Positions 43,415 to 52,704 of a stretch of DNA of 64,000 nucleotides are shown here, piece after piece. Below the pieces are notes generated by a model. That model had not been told where the DNA came from, did no database searches, and was given only the letters and a program-made list of their open reading frames with translations. Location: NCBI RefSeq assembly GCF_028682175.1, contig NZ_JANHKS010000001.1, positions 186,001-250,000 of the forward strand, read 5' to 3'. A program made the translations under genes and the position numbers. The stretch comes from Pseudomonas putida (GTDB taxonomy: Bacteria > Pseudomonadota > Gammaproteobacteria > Pseudomonadales > Pseudomonadaceae). Position 1 is the stretch's first letter. Each line of letters begins with the position of its first letter.

Positions 43415-43591
43415 ATGAGCCTCGGAATGACCATTGTGATGTTGATCGCTGCGTGGCTGGCTGTCGCTGGCGCTATGTTGTGGGGTGTGATGCGCATATC
43501 CCGCCGCCATCATCCGCAACACCGTACCCACGCGAATGTGAAACCCGCTCAGGCGCCGTCGCGCAAACATCGTCACGCCCACGCGCACTGA
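43415..43591 (+). CDS. Small single-segment membrane protein with His-rich tail
   Basis: A 58-residue protein starting MSLGMTIVMLIAAWLAVAGA, with one membrane segment (about residues 4-26) and a tail rich in His, Arg and Lys (RRHHPQHRTH, RKHRHAHAH). GGAGGA lies seven bases before the ATG, an excellent ribosome site. It is followed by a good terminator. The His-rich tail could bind metal; function unknown. Confidence 0.75.
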   Translation: MSLGMTIVMLIAAWLAVAGAMLWGVMRISRRHHPQHRTHANVKPAQAPSRKHRHAHAH

Positions 43592-43626
43592 AACTTTTTC
43601 TGACTCGGATCCATAGCTGAAATGAC

Positions 43627-43664
43627 AAAACGGTCGGTGATGGTGTTCCCATCCCGACCGTTTT
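43627..43664. terminator. Bidirectional terminator
   Basis: AAAACGGTCGG-N16-CCGACCGTTTT between the small His-rich gene and the convergent terC-type gene. Confidence 0.85.
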
Positions 43665-43695
43665 CAATGGCGTGGCGTTTAACCCCGGGCCTGAC

Positions 43696-44460
43696 TCAGA
43701 CCTTCTGAACCTGAGCCTGGGCGTCCGCCTTCTTCTGCTTCGCCCGACGGGCCAGCATGTTCAGGCCCTCGATCAGGGCCGAGAACGCCATCGCGGTGTA
43801 CACATACCCTTTGGGTACATGGGCGCCGAAGCCTTCGGCGATCAGCGTCATGCCGATCATGATCAGGAAGCCCAGCGCCAGCATCACGACCGTAGGGTTG
43901 TCATTGATGAATTTGGCCAGGGGCTCGGACGCCACCAGCATCACGATGACAGCCGCGATCACCGCGATCACCATGATCGGCAAGTGTTCGGTCATGCCGA
44001 CAGCGGTCACGATGCTGTCGATGGAGAACACCAGGTCCAGCATCAGGATCTGCCCGATCGCAGCCGCCATGCCCATGGTCACGGTGCTGGAAACGGTTTT
44101 TTCCTCTTCGGTCTTGGCATCCATGCTGTGATGGATCTCGGTGGTCGCCTTCCACACCAGGAACAGGCCACCGGCGATCAGGATCATGTCCTTCCATGAG
44201 AACACCTGCCCCAGGATGTCAATGACCGGCTCCGTCAACTGGACGATCCAGGCCACGGTGGTCAGCAGGCCCAGGCGCAGGATCAACGCCATGCTGATGC
44301 CGACCCGGCGCGCCTTGGTGCGTTGGTGCACCGGCAGCTTGTTGGTCAGGATCGAGATGAAGATCAGGTTATCGATACCCAGCACGATTTCCATGACCAC
44401 CAACGTCGCCAGAGCGATCCACGCCGTGGGGCTTGCCGCCAGTTCCAGAAGATATTCCAT
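43696..44460 (-). CDS. TerC family membrane protein
   Basis: A 254-residue TerC protein with about seven membrane segments. The characteristic motifs are [18 protein letters not shown] and [18 protein letters not shown], each with acidic residues in the membrane, as in TerC/YoaE-type proteins proposed to move or sense metal ions (Mn) and to work near the membrane in metal homeostasis. AGGA precedes the ATG. It is divergent from nhaR. Confidence 0.9.
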   Translation of the reverse strand: MEYLLELAASPTAWIALATLVVMEIVLGIDNLIFISILTNKLPVHQRTKARRVGISMALILRLGLLTTVAWIVQLTEPVIDILGQVFSWKDMILIAGGLFLVWKATTEIHHSMDAKTEEEKTVSSTVTMGMAAAIGQILMLDLVFSIDSIVTAVGMTEHLPIMVIAVIAAVIVMLVASEPLAKFINDNPTVVMLALGFLIMIGMTLIAEGFGAHVPKGYVYTAMAFSALIEGLNMLARRAKQKKADAQAQVQKV

Positions 44461-44547
44461 GCTCTACACATCCTGATACGGTTCGAGAAGATAGGCGGCA
44501 TTCTAGGGAGGCAAACACTTCAGGAAAATTCGTATTTTTCAGGTATA

Positions 44548-44568
44548 TACTTCGGTTATTACGAAGTA
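44548..44568. promoter_or_regulatory. Candidate NhaR/LysR site
   Basis: TACTTCG-N7-CGAAGTA, a 7-base perfect inverted repeat 20 bases before the nhaR start and in the shared space with the terC-type gene. The form fits a LysR-type operator. Confidence 0.5.
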
Positions 44569-44587
44569 TTGAAGGGCCTGTCGTCTG

Positions 44588-45484
44588 ATGCTCAATTATC
44601 GGCAACTGCATTACTTCTGGGTGGTGGCCAAGACCGGCAGCATCGTGCGCGCCTGCGAGCAGTTGAACCTCACGCCGCAGACCATCAGCGGGCAGATCAG
44701 CCTGCTGGAACAGACCTATGGCGTGGCGCTGTTCAAGCGCGTCGGACGGCGGCTGGAACTGACCGAAACCGGACGCATCGCCCTGCCCTACGCCGAGCAG
44801 ATGTTTCAACTGGGTGGCGAGCTGGAAACCTTGCTGCGTGCCCAGCCGGATGAACAGCAGATCCTGTTTCGGGTCGGTGTGGCCGACGTGGTGCCCAAGT
44901 CCATCGTCTATCGCCTGCTTGCCCCGACCATGACGCTGAACGAGCCGCTGCGCATCACCTGCCGCGAGGATCAACTGGAGCGGCTGTTGGCGGACCTGGC
45001 CATTCAGCGCCTGGACCTGGTGATCTCCGACAGCCCCATGCCGTCCCATCTGGACATCAAGGGCTACAGCCAGAAACTGGGGGAATGCGGCATCAGTTTT
45101 TTTGCCACGGCAGCCCTGGCCAGGGCCCATGGCCAGAACTTCCCCCATGACATGCAAGGTGCGCCGCTGCTGGTGCCTGGACAGCAGACCGTGGTGCGCA
45201 GCCGCCTGATGCGCTGGTTCGCCGAGCAGAACGTGCAGCCGCGGATCGTCGGCGAGTTCGACGACAGTGCCTTGATGAAGGCCTTTGGCAAATCCGGCAG
45301 CGGGATCTTCATCGCCCCAAGCGTGATTGCCGACGAGGTGATGGAGCAGTACGACGTCGAGCTGATCGGCCAGACAGATGCGGTGACCGAGTCGTTTTAC
45401 GCGATCTCAGTCGAGCGCAAGGTCAAGCACCCTGGCATCGTGGCGATTACCGAGGGTGCGAGGCAGCAGCTATTCACTGACTAA
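44588..45484 (+). CDS. nhaR: LysR family activator NhaR
   Basis: A 298-residue LysR protein beginning MLNYRQLHYFWVVAKTGSIV, the typical NhaR opening, with the DNA-binding helix LNLTPQTISGQISLLEQTYG. In E. coli NhaR activates the Na+/H+ antiporter gene nhaA in response to Na+. Here nhaA is not adjacent and the neighbours are terC (divergent) and an MFS gene (convergent, four-base overlap). The regulon may be different. Confidence 0.9.
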   Translation: MLNYRQLHYFWVVAKTGSIVRACEQLNLTPQTISGQISLLEQTYGVALFKRVGRRLELTETGRIALPYAEQMFQLGGELETLLRAQPDEQQILFRVGVADVVPKSIVYRLLAPTMTLNEPLRITCREDQLERLLADLAIQRLDLVISDSPMPSHLDIKGYSQKLGECGISFFATAALARAHGQNFPHDMQGAPLLVPGQQTVVRSRLMRWFAEQNVQPRIVGEFDDSALMKAFGKSGSGIFIAPSVIADEVMEQYDVELIGQTDAVTESFYAISVERKVKHPGIVAITEGARQQLFTD

Positions 45485-46638
45485 GCGTTGCAGGGCTCGG
45501 CGTCAGGCCTGGCGGTCATGAGCAGCAACGCCAGCAGGATCGCCAGCAGAATGATGCCTGCGGCGGCGAAGCCCAGGTTGTCCAGCCCCAGGTGGTCGAT
45601 GACCCGGCCGCCGATGAGGGCTCCCAGGCCGATCCCCAGATTGCCGCCGGCAATGTTCAGCGAGGCGGCGAAGGCCGGAGCCTGTGGCGCGGCCTTCATC
45701 AGGCGCACGTGGCTGACCAGGAACAACGCCGCCTGGGTCACACCCCAGACTGCCAGCGCCAGGGCCAGCGCCGGCACCGAATGCATGCTCGGCACCACGG
45801 TGACCATGCCGCCGATCATGAAGGTGCAGAACGTGAGGCTGGCGATCAGCGGGTGACGATCCACCAGGCGCCCGCCCAGGGAGTTGCCCACCAGTCCCAC
45901 CGCGCCGAAGCCCATCAGGCACCAGCCCACTACCGTGCCGTTGAATCCGGCCAGGCGTTCGAGCATGTCGGCAAGGTAGGTGTAGGCCGTGAACATGCCG
46001 CTGAACACCAGCACCGACAGCAGCACATGGCCCTGCATCAGCTTGCTGCGCAGGATGGCGAACTGGCTGCGAAAAGACGCCTGATCCTTGTGCACGCTGC
46101 GCGGCAGGTAGATGAAGAGCAGCAAGGCCTTGGCGAAGGCCACCACCGACAGGATCGCAAAGGCGCTGCGCCAGCCGAAGGCGTCGGAAATCAGGGTGCC
46201 GACCGGAATGCCGAACACCGTGGCGCAGACGATACCGAAGCCAATCTTGGCAATGGCGCGGCCGGCGTGGTCAGGGCCGACGATGTCCACCGCCGTTTCA
46301 CTGGCCAGCGCCCAGAACACCGGCAACCCCAGCGCCGGAATCAGCCGGGCAATGGCCATGACGCCTATGTTCGGCGCCATCGCCGCAACAGCGTTGGCCA
46401 CCCCGAACATGATCAGCACCGAAATGAACAGACGCTTGCGTTCGAAGCGTGAGAAGTAGGCGGTCAGGAACGGCCCGAAGCAGGCGACGGTGAAAGCGAA
46501 CAGCGTGACCAGTAGCCCGGCCTGGGGGATGGTAACCGCCAGATCGCGGGCGATGGCCGGCAACAGGCCGACGATGACGAACTCTGTGGTCAGCACCGTG
46601 AAGCCTGCGGCTGACAACAGGTAAATTGGGAAAAACAT
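45481..46638 (-). CDS. MFS transporter, DHA1-type exporter
   Basis: A 385-residue protein with 12 hydrophobic segments, beginning MFFPIYLLSAAGFTVLTTEF, with the motif A-like segment FSRFERKRLF and the PVGTLISDAFGWR motif C-like region, typical of DHA1 drug/sugar/nucleoside efflux proteins. The ATG at 46638 has GGAG upstream and is chosen over an in-frame ATG 19 codons before. The stop overlaps the nhaR stop. Substrate not known. Confidence 0.88.
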   Translation of the reverse strand: MFFPIYLLSAAGFTVLTTEFVIVGLLPAIARDLAVTIPQAGLLVTLFAFTVACFGPFLTAYFSRFERKRLFISVLIMFGVANAVAAMAPNIGVMAIARLIPALGLPVFWALASETAVDIVGPDHAGRAIAKIGFGIVCATVFGIPVGTLISDAFGWRSAFAILSVVAFAKALLLFIYLPRSVHKDQASFRSQFAILRSKLMQGHVLLSVLVFSGMFTAYTYLADMLERLAGFNGTVVGWCLMGFGAVGLVGNSLGGRLVDRHPLIASLTFCTFMIGGMVTVVPSMHSVPALALALAVWGVTQAALFLVSHVRLMKAAPQAPAFAASLNIAGGNLGIGLGALIGGRVIDHLGLDNLGFAAAGIILLAILLALLLMTARPDAEPCNA

Positions 46639-46715
46639 CGAATCTCCAGAAAGACGAACCGACCAGTCCTCACGGAGCGGTCGGTCGGGTGACACTGAGC
46701 AGTAGCGGTGAACGC

Positions 46716-47225
46716 TTAGAAAGTGCCCATGTAGTCGCGCTTGCCGACTTCCACACCGTTGTGACGCAGCAGGTCATAAGTGGTGGTGACGTGGAAGAAG
46801 AACTGCGGCAGGGAGTAATGCAGCAGGTATTTCTGGGTGCTCAGGCGCTTCTCTTTGTCGGTGCCTGGGCGCAGGACGATTTCGCGCTCTTCGTTGCCAT
46901 CGACCTGATCCGGGGTGATGGTGTCCAGGAATGCCAGGACCTTGGACAGCAGAGCCTGCAGTTCGGCGAAGGTGGTTTCGGTGTCTTCATATTTCGGCGG
47001 CTCGATGCCGGACAGGCGCGCACCGGCACCCTTGGCGAAGTCGACCGCGATCTGCACCTGTTTCACCAGCGGGAACATGTCCGGGAACAGACGCGCCTGC
47101 AGCAGGGCATCAGGCTGGATGTTTTTGGCGGCGGCGTGCTCTTCGCCTTTTTTCAGCACCGCGCCCAGGGCGGTTAGCATCTGTTTGAACACAGGAATCG
47201 AAGCGGCGTAGAGAGAAATGGTCAT
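46716..47225 (-). CDS. DUF1993 family protein
   Basis: A 169-residue protein starting MTISLYAASIPVFKQMLTAL and containing LFPDMFPLVKQVQIAVDFAK and the late FFFHVTTTYDLLRHNG segment, the standard DUF1993 pattern (a four-helix DinB-like fold with conserved His). Its role is unknown. AGGAA precedes the ATG at 47225. Divergent from yceH with 119 bases between. Confidence 0.9.
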   Translation of the reverse strand: MTISLYAASIPVFKQMLTALGAVLKKGEEHAAAKNIQPDALLQARLFPDMFPLVKQVQIAVDFAKGAGARLSGIEPPKYEDTETTFAELQALLSKVLAFLDTITPDQVDGNEEREIVLRPGTDKEKRLSTQKYLLHYSLPQFFFHVTTTYDLLRHNGVEVGKRDYMGTF

Positions 47226-47344
47226 GGCAGTTCCTGATGGGTTGAGTCGCAATGAAAAGACATGCAGTGCATGCTGACGCGGCTTGTCTTTTACCTCATC
47301 CAGACCCTACCCTCATAGCCTTTTCAACGCTTAGGGAAAGGGTC

Positions 47345-48013
47345 ATGTCCACCGAACCGGATTCTGAAAACACTGGCGATGACGCAGCCGCCCTGCAACT
47401 GAACAGCTTTGAGGTGCGCATCCTGGGCTGCCTGATCGAAAAACAGGCCACCAATCCCGAGACCTATCCCCTGACGCTCAACGCTTTGGTACTGGCCTGC
47501 AACCAGAAAACCAGCCGCGAGCCGGTGATGAACCTCACGCCCGGGCAAGTCGGGCAGAGCCTGCGGGCGCTGGAGGGGCATCAGTTGACCCGGCTGGTCA
47601 TGGGCAGCCGCGCCGACCGTTGGGAGCACCGTGTCGACAAGACCCTGGAGCTGGTGCCGGCGCAGGTGATCCTCACCGGGCTGTTGCTGCTACGCGGCCC
47701 GCAGACAGTCAACGAACTGCTGACCCGCAGCAACCGCATGCACGATTTCGACGACAGCGACGCGGTGGTTCACCAACTCGAGCGTTTGATCGCTCGCGGG
47801 CTGGCGGTGCTGATTCCGAAACAGGCCGGCCAGCGCGAAGACCGCTACATGCACACCCTGGGCGATCCGGCGGACATGGAGGCGATTGTCGCGGCACGGC
47901 ACAACCCCGTGGAACGCGCCAGCAGCGGCAACCCGGCGCTGGCCGAGCGCGTCGAGGAACTGGAAGCGCGCATCGCCGCACTGGAAGAACGCCTGGCCCG
48001 GCTGGAGGGCTAA
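47345..48013 (+). CDS. yceH: YceH family protein (DUF480)
   Basis: A 222-residue protein with the motifs [32 protein letters not shown] and [10 protein letters not shown], diagnostic of YceH/UPF0502, a double winged-helix protein. A C-terminal coiled segment ([20 protein letters not shown]) follows. A DNA-binding role is suggested by the fold but unproven. The ATG at 47345 follows AAAGGG; the upstream in-frame codons are not conserved. Confidence 0.92.
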   Translation: MSTEPDSENTGDDAAALQLNSFEVRILGCLIEKQATNPETYPLTLNALVLACNQKTSREPVMNLTPGQVGQSLRALEGHQLTRLVMGSRADRWEHRVDKTLELVPAQVILTGLLLLRGPQTVNELLTRSNRMHDFDDSDAVVHQLERLIARGLAVLIPKQAGQREDRYMHTLGDPADMEAIVAARHNPVERASSGNPALAERVEELEARIAALEERLARLEG

Positions 48014-48024
48014 CCCGTTCACCC

Positions 48025-48213
48025 GTAGCTGCACGGCTTGCCGGCTGGGGGCGATCTCACGGACGCCCCCGCGGGCAAGCCCGGCTGCTACGGAATGAGT
48101 TTGCCCGCAGCACGATGGCCATCTGTGGGAGCGGGCTTGCCCGCGAAGGCGTACGGCCAGTCACCCCATGGTCGTATGACACGACACCTTCGCGGGCAAG
48201 CCCGCTCCCACAG
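48025..48213. repeat. REP elements (two kinds)
   Basis: 48025-48093 has GGCTTGCCGGCTGGGGGCGA with CGCCCCCGCGGGCAAGCCCGGCTGCTACGG-type arms; 48123-48213 is a REP doublet with CTGTGGGAGCGGGCTTGCCC and its inverse. They lie between the yceH gene and the convergent dehydrogenase gene. Confidence 0.85.
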
Positions 48214-48228
48214 GGACAGGGCAACCCG

Positions 48229-49044
48229 TCAAATCGCCCGGGCGAACGCTGCGGCCGCCTGATATTGCTCCTCGCTCGGTGTCACGCCGGTGTACAGAAT
48301 GAACTGCTCCAGCGCCTGGATCGCCGCGACCTGATCCCCGGTAATCACCTGCTTGCCATGCTTTTCGGCATGAAGGATAAACGGCGTGCGCGCAGGGCTG
48401 GCGACCACGTCGAACGCGGTGTCCGCCGCCTCGATGGCGTCCACGTCAAACGCCAGGGCCTCGGCCTGATCGCCGATCATCCCCAATGGCGTCACGTTCA
48501 CCAGCAGCGGCACACGCTCGGCGCCCAGTTCAGGCTGCCACTCAAACCCACAGGTGCGCGCCAGCGCCCTGCCCGCCTGCTCGTTGCGCGCAACGATGAG
48601 CCCATCGGTGAACCCCGCATCGCGCATGGCGCAGGCCACGGCCTTGGCCATGCCGCCGCTGCCGCGCAGGGCAAACCGGGTGCGGGGCACCTTGTGACTG
48701 TCGACCAGTTGCGCCACCGCGATGTAATCGGTGTTGTAGGCCTTCAGATGGCCATCCGTGTTGACGATGGTATTGATCGACTCAATCGCCGCCGCCGAAG
48801 CGTCCATCTCGTCCACCAGCGCTATGCACGCCTCCTTGAACGGCATCGACACCCCACAGCCGCGAATGCCCAACGAACGCATCCCGGCGATGGCTGCGGG
48901 CAAGTCAGTCGGCGCAAAGGCCTTGTAATAGAAATTCAGCCCCAACTGCTCGTACAAGTGATTGTGAAAGCGCACACCGAAGTTGCCCGGCCGGGCGGCC
49001 AGCGACATACACAGCAGGGTTTCCCTGGTTGGGGTATGGAACAT
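48229..49044 (-). CDS. Shikimate dehydrogenase-like protein
   Basis: A 271-residue AroE-like oxidoreductase. The substrate-binding motif SMPFKE (about residues 66-71) takes the place of the usual S-T-P-K, NTDY(I) is present, and the Rossmann motif reads GSGGMAKAV (about residues 128-136). These features fit the AroE-like (SDH-L, HI0607-type) subgroup, whose members reduce shikimate poorly, so the physiological substrate is uncertain. AGGAG precedes the ATG. It is not next to other aromatic amino acid genes. Confidence 0.85.
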   Translation of the reverse strand: MFHTPTRETLLCMSLAARPGNFGVRFHNHLYEQLGLNFYYKAFAPTDLPAAIAGMRSLGIRGCGVSMPFKEACIALVDEMDASAAAIESINTIVNTDGHLKAYNTDYIAVAQLVDSHKVPRTRFALRGSGGMAKAVACAMRDAGFTDGLIVARNEQAGRALARTCGFEWQPELGAERVPLLVNVTPLGMIGDQAEALAFDVDAIEAADTAFDVVASPARTPFILHAEKHGKQVITGDQVAAIQALEQFILYTGVTPSEEQYQAAAAFARAI

Positions 49045-49271
49045 GAAATCTCCTGAACGGTATTAGTGAACACCAGGACAACAGCGTAGAATTCAATCGC
49101 TTGCGGCACAAACCCGAGCAATTGTTCTCAATGTTGTCGAATACCTTACACAAAATTTACGCAACGGCTTCGCAGAATTCCTGAAACCCGTTGTCTGAGA
49201 AGTTATCCCGTGGCATTGCCTGAGCGTAACGCAGGCTGGCGACAACGGGACTGAACACCCGAGGAACAGTC

Positions 49272-49622
49272 ATGATTCGTCACATCCCCAAGGTTGCCTT
49301 GTTGTTAGGTGCCCTCGCCCTTGCAGGTCAGGCTCAAGCCCATGGCGGCGGCCCGGGCTGGGGCGGAGCGGCAGTGATCGGCGCAGTCGTCGGTGGCGTT
49401 GTGGGTGCAGCCGTGGCGTCAGGCCCTGTGTATGCAGCGCCAGCCCCGGTGTATGTGGCACCGCCGCAGCCTGTGTATTACGCGCCACCACCTCCACCGC
49501 CTGTCTACGTGCAGCCGGCCTACGTGGTTGAACGTCCGGTGGTATACGGCCCGGCCTACTACGGCCCGCCTCGCTACTACGGCCCGCCCCACGGCTATTA
49601 CCACGGTGGCGGCCGCTGGTAA
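49272..49622 (+). CDS. Exported Gly/Pro/Tyr-rich protein
   Basis: A 116-residue protein with a signal peptide (MIRHIPKVALLLGALALAGQ, cleavage about residue 23), a hydrophobic Gly/Ala/Val segment (VIGAVVGGVVGAAVA), and a low-complexity tail of Tyr, Pro, Val and Gly with repeats such as YYGPP. GAGGA precedes the ATG. It is likely in the envelope; such proteins are common in Pseudomonas without known function. Confidence 0.75.
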   Translation: MIRHIPKVALLLGALALAGQAQAHGGGPGWGGAAVIGAVVGGVVGAAVASGPVYAAPAPVYVAPPQPVYYAPPPPPPVYVQPAYVVERPVVYGPAYYGPPRYYGPPHGYYHGGGRW

Positions 49623-49668
49623 CGGCTGGCTGACCCCGCAAGCTTCCGGTTTTCATCGGCAGCACACA

Positions 49669-49703
49669 AACGACAACCCCGCTATCAAGGCGGGGTTGTC
49701 GTT
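49669..49703 (+). terminator. Intrinsic hairpin terminator
   Basis: AACGACAACCCCGC-N7-GCGGGGTTGTCGTT, a long perfect stem 47 bases after the preceding stop. Confidence 0.75.
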
Positions 49704-49859
49704 CATGGGTGCTTTGTACGCAAGAGCGCCCGTCTGATCCTTCATGCGTCCTTGATAAGGAACTGACCTCTGGCTCGTCAATGACGACTATCGAGAGCAG
49801 TGATTTCTGCTCGCCCGAGCCCGGCCGTAAAGTAGCGCCATAGATTGATGGAGGCACTT

Positions 49860-50042
49860 ATGACCAAGGTTCAAATCATGTCGGTAGTTGGCAGCGCAGT
49901 CCCCGCACAGCTTCGTGAACGCGGCCTGCTGGCGTGCTGGTACCTGATGCACAACGGCGAGCCTGTCAGCGGTCCTCTGTCGTCACTGCCTGCGGCACAA
50001 GCACTGTCGCAACAGTTGGAAACCCGTCAGCTCAACGGCTGA
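49860..50042 (+). CDS. Small conserved Pseudomonas protein
   Basis: A 60-residue protein starting MTKVQIMSVVGSAVPAQLRE. The pattern ACWYLMHNGEPVSGPLSSLP recalls a conserved small protein of Pseudomonas. GGAGG precedes the ATG at 49860 by about five bases, which is better than the ATG five codons upstream. Followed by a terminator, so its own transcription unit. Function unknown. Confidence 0.7.
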   Translation: MTKVQIMSVVGSAVPAQLRERGLLACWYLMHNGEPVSGPLSSLPAAQALSQQLETRQLNG

Positions 50043-50090
50043 AACGAATTCGCTCTTCCCTGAATCGTGCGTTGCTCCGCACTTCCCTTT

Positions 50091-50117
50091 AGCCCGCATC
50101 CCTGACGCGGGCTTTTT
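50091..50117 (+). terminator. Intrinsic terminator
   Basis: AGCCCGC-N9-GCGGGCT followed by a run of T, 48 bases after the stop of the small gene. Confidence 0.9.
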
Positions 50118-50138
50118 TTTGGCTGCGATTCGCCTGGC

Positions 50139-50699
50139 TCAGATGCGCTCGGCCTGGGTCGCGTTGACCTGGCAACTATGGGCCAGTTTCTGCAGGCGCT
50201 TTTCCAGGGCGCCCAGCACCACGCGATCGGATCGACCGCTTTCGAGTTCCTCGATCATGTCGTTGGCCACCAGTCGCAACTCATGGGCGATCACCACGCG
50301 GTCATCGTTCTGGTCCAGCTTGTGGGACTCGAACAGGCGGTGCAGGTAATCCTCCAGGGTGCGCTGCAAACGGTGGCGGTCAGTGGCGCGCAGATGCACC
50401 AGGTTGACCGTGATCCTGGCCAGCAACTCGTTCAGCTCGCCACACAGGTACTGCATGCGGCGTGCGTAGCCGGTTTCGCGGTCACGCAGTTGTTTCTGCC
50501 GGGCTGCCAGGTCCTGGCGGCGCTGGATGGCAGGCACGGTGACGGCCATCATCAGGCCGACGATCAAACCGATGGCCTGGATCCAGCCTGCCCAGTCGGA
50601 CGGCCTGACAAACAAACCCGCCACCAGCAAGAGCACCGCAACGACTACCGCGACAAACACCAGGGCGGCGTAGTCCTTGCTGATAAACCCTTTGGGCAT
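50139..50699 (-). CDS. Two-segment membrane protein with coiled coil
   Basis: A 186-residue protein with two N-terminal membrane segments (LVFVAVVVAVLLLVAGLFV and GWIQAIGLIVGLMMAVTV) and a cytoplasmic helical part (RRQDLAARQKQLRDRETGYA and on) rich in Arg, Glu and Leu, probably coiled coil. AGGAG precedes the ATG. No known family; it resembles small regulators or anchors, but this is only shape. Confidence 0.65.
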   Translation of the reverse strand: MPKGFISKDYAALVFVAVVVAVLLLVAGLFVRPSDWAGWIQAIGLIVGLMMAVTVPAIQRRQDLAARQKQLRDRETGYARRMQYLCGELNELLARITVNLVHLRATDRHRLQRTLEDYLHRLFESHKLDQNDDRVVIAHELRLVANDMIEELESGRSDRVVLGALEKRLQKLAHSCQVNATQAERI

Positions 50700-50980
50700 T
50701 GCACAACTCCTAGGTCAATTCGAATGAATGGTTTCGATGGCGTGGAATGCTAATCGGTGGCTGCCCCGAGTGCCATGAATATCGGCGCAACCGCCTTAAA
50801 TACAGGCTTTTTGGATCCTTAACCTGAACGAATGCCATACAGGCTGTTTTTATTACGCAAACGTCCAAGGCACCCCATCGACATACTTAGAAACATGCTC
50901 CTAAAATGCGCCGATCTTGTTGTCGTTCTTGAAAAAAGTACGGCTTTCCACGCTGTCTCCAATCAAAGTGAGCTTCGCTC

Positions 50981-51916
50981 TTGAAAATTCGCACATCCCT
51001 CATCGGCCTATTATTTGCACTTACAGGCTCCGCACTCTCCACCGGTGCACTTGCGAACGAACCTGCTGCTTTCAACCGTGACCCGGCCAACCTTCATCTG
51101 GCCTCCGGCAGCGCCATGATCACCGATCTGCAGACCGGCCAGGTGCTGTATTCCAGCAACCCGGACGTCATCGTGCCCATCGCCTCGGTCACCAAACTGA
51201 TGACGGCCATGGTCACCCTCGATGCCAAGCTGCCTATGGACGAGATGGTCAAGGTCGACATCTCCCAGACCGCCGAAATGAAAGGCGTGTTTTCCAGGGT
51301 CAAGCTGGGCAGTGAACTCAATCGCCACGACATGTTGCTGATTACCCTGATGTCGTCGGAAAACCGCGCAGCGGCCAGCCTCGCCCACAGCTATCCGGGC
51401 GGCTACCCGGCGTTCATCAAGGCCATGAACGCCAAGGCCAAGGCGCTGGGCATGAGCCACACCGTCTATATGGAACCTACTGGCTTGTCGGTCTTCAACG
51501 TGTCCACCGCTCGCGACCTGACCAAACTGGCGCTGGCCGCGCGCAACTACCCGATGCTGCGTGAACTGAGCACCACGCCCGAGAAGACCGTCACCTTCCG
51601 CAAACCCACCTACACCCTGGGTTTCAGCAACACTGACCACCTGGTGCGCAAGTCCAACTGGGACATCAAGCTGACCAAGACCGGCTTCACCAACCAGGCC
51701 GGGCACTGTCTGGTGCTGCTGACCAGCATGGCCAACCGTCAGGTGTCGGTGGTGATTCTGGATGCGTTCGGCAAGTACACCCACTTCGCCGATGCCAGCC
51801 GCATGCGCCTGTGGATGGAAACCGGCAAGAGCGGCCCGGCGCCGGAAGTGGCGTTGCAGTACAAGAAAGAAAAAAACCTGATCATGAAGCAGAAAGGCCT
51901 GCAGGCCGCCGAATAA
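50981..51916 (+). CDS. pbpG: D-alanyl-D-alanine endopeptidase (PBP7)
   Basis: A 311-residue peptidase S11 protein with a signal peptide (1-25). Active-site motifs: SVTK (Ser69, Lys72), SEN in LMSSENRAA, and KTG in LTKTGFTN. The length fits PBP7 (about 310 aa), a periplasmic endopeptidase that cuts peptidoglycan crosslinks. The start is TTG at 50981, at the beginning of the signal peptide. A 280-base space without genes upstream holds the promoter. Confidence 0.93.
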   Translation: MKIRTSLIGLLFALTGSALSTGALANEPAAFNRDPANLHLASGSAMITDLQTGQVLYSSNPDVIVPIASVTKLMTAMVTLDAKLPMDEMVKVDISQTAEMKGVFSRVKLGSELNRHDMLLITLMSSENRAAASLAHSYPGGYPAFIKAMNAKAKALGMSHTVYMEPTGLSVFNVSTARDLTKLALAARNYPMLRELSTTPEKTVTFRKPTYTLGFSNTDHLVRKSNWDIKLTKTGFTNQAGHCLVLLTSMANRQVSVVILDAFGKYTHFADASRMRLWMETGKSGPAPEVALQYKKEKNLIMKQKGLQAAE

Positions 51917-52095
51917 ACCTGCCCGACCAGAGCCGCCCCGCGCCGGGCGGCCTCTGCGCTTCCTTCCCTGCGCTGCGCAACGCGCCAGCGGATCCTGTCA
52001 ATTGTTTCATCCATGGCACAACGCACAACCCCCAACCACCCGCTACGCTTGTGTTGTTGATGCTGGCTTCGCACATCGCTCGGGGGAGTTGAACC

Positions 52096-52554
52096 ATGCT
52101 CATCAAATGGGTACTGGCTGCGCTGCATTTGTTGGCTTTTGGCTTTGCGTTGGCGGCGGTTCTGGCTCGGGGGCGGGCCTTGCGCCGGTTGCGTACCGAT
52201 GACCCGCGCTCGTTTCGCGATGTGTTCGTGGTGGACAATATCTGGGGCCTGTCAGCGGGCATTCTGTTGATCACCGGCGCATTCCGCGCCTTCGGCGGGC
52301 TTGAGAAAGGCTCGTTCTACTACCTGCATCAACCTCTGTTCCACCTGAAGATGACCGCGTTCGTGGCGATCCTGGCGCTTGAGGTCGTGCCGATGTTCGC
52401 CCTGATCGGCTGGCGCATCGCATTCAAGAAAAACCAGCCCATCGACACCAGCCGCTCGCGCCGCTTTGCGCGGATCAGCCATATGGAAGCGGCGTTGATG
52501 GTGATCATCGTGATCGCCGCGACAGGGATGGCGCGGGGGATTCTGATCAGTTGA
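52096..52554 (+). CDS. DUF2214 membrane protein
   Basis: A 152-residue protein with four membrane segments (LIKWVLAALHLLAFGFAL, IWGLSAGILLITGAF, MTAFVAILALEVVPMFAL and ALMVIIVIAATGMARG), matching DUF2214. A GGGGGAG site precedes the ATG. Conserved His residues in the first and third segments could coordinate heme or metal as in related small membrane proteins, but this is not established. Confidence 0.85.
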   Translation: MLIKWVLAALHLLAFGFALAAVLARGRALRRLRTDDPRSFRDVFVVDNIWGLSAGILLITGAFRAFGGLEKGSFYYLHQPLFHLKMTAFVAILALEVVPMFALIGWRIAFKKNQPIDTSRSRRFARISHMEAALMVIIVIAATGMARGILIS

Positions 52555-52563
52555 ACATAGCCC

Positions 52564-52652
52564 GTGGGAGCGGGCTTGCCCGCGAAAGCGTCGTGTCATC
52601 CAACCCCATGGCGACCGACCCTACGCCTTCGCTGGCAAGCCAGCTCCCACAG
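52564..52652. repeat. Inverted REP pair
   Basis: GTGGGAGCGGGCTTGCCC near one end and a degenerate inverse GGCAAGCCAGCTCCCACAG at the other, between the convergent DUF2214 and mntH genes. Confidence 0.85.
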
Positions 52653-52704
52653 CGAGGTGGGTGTTCACAGCATCGTACTGCTACAGGTGGGATCCGGGCC
52701 CTGT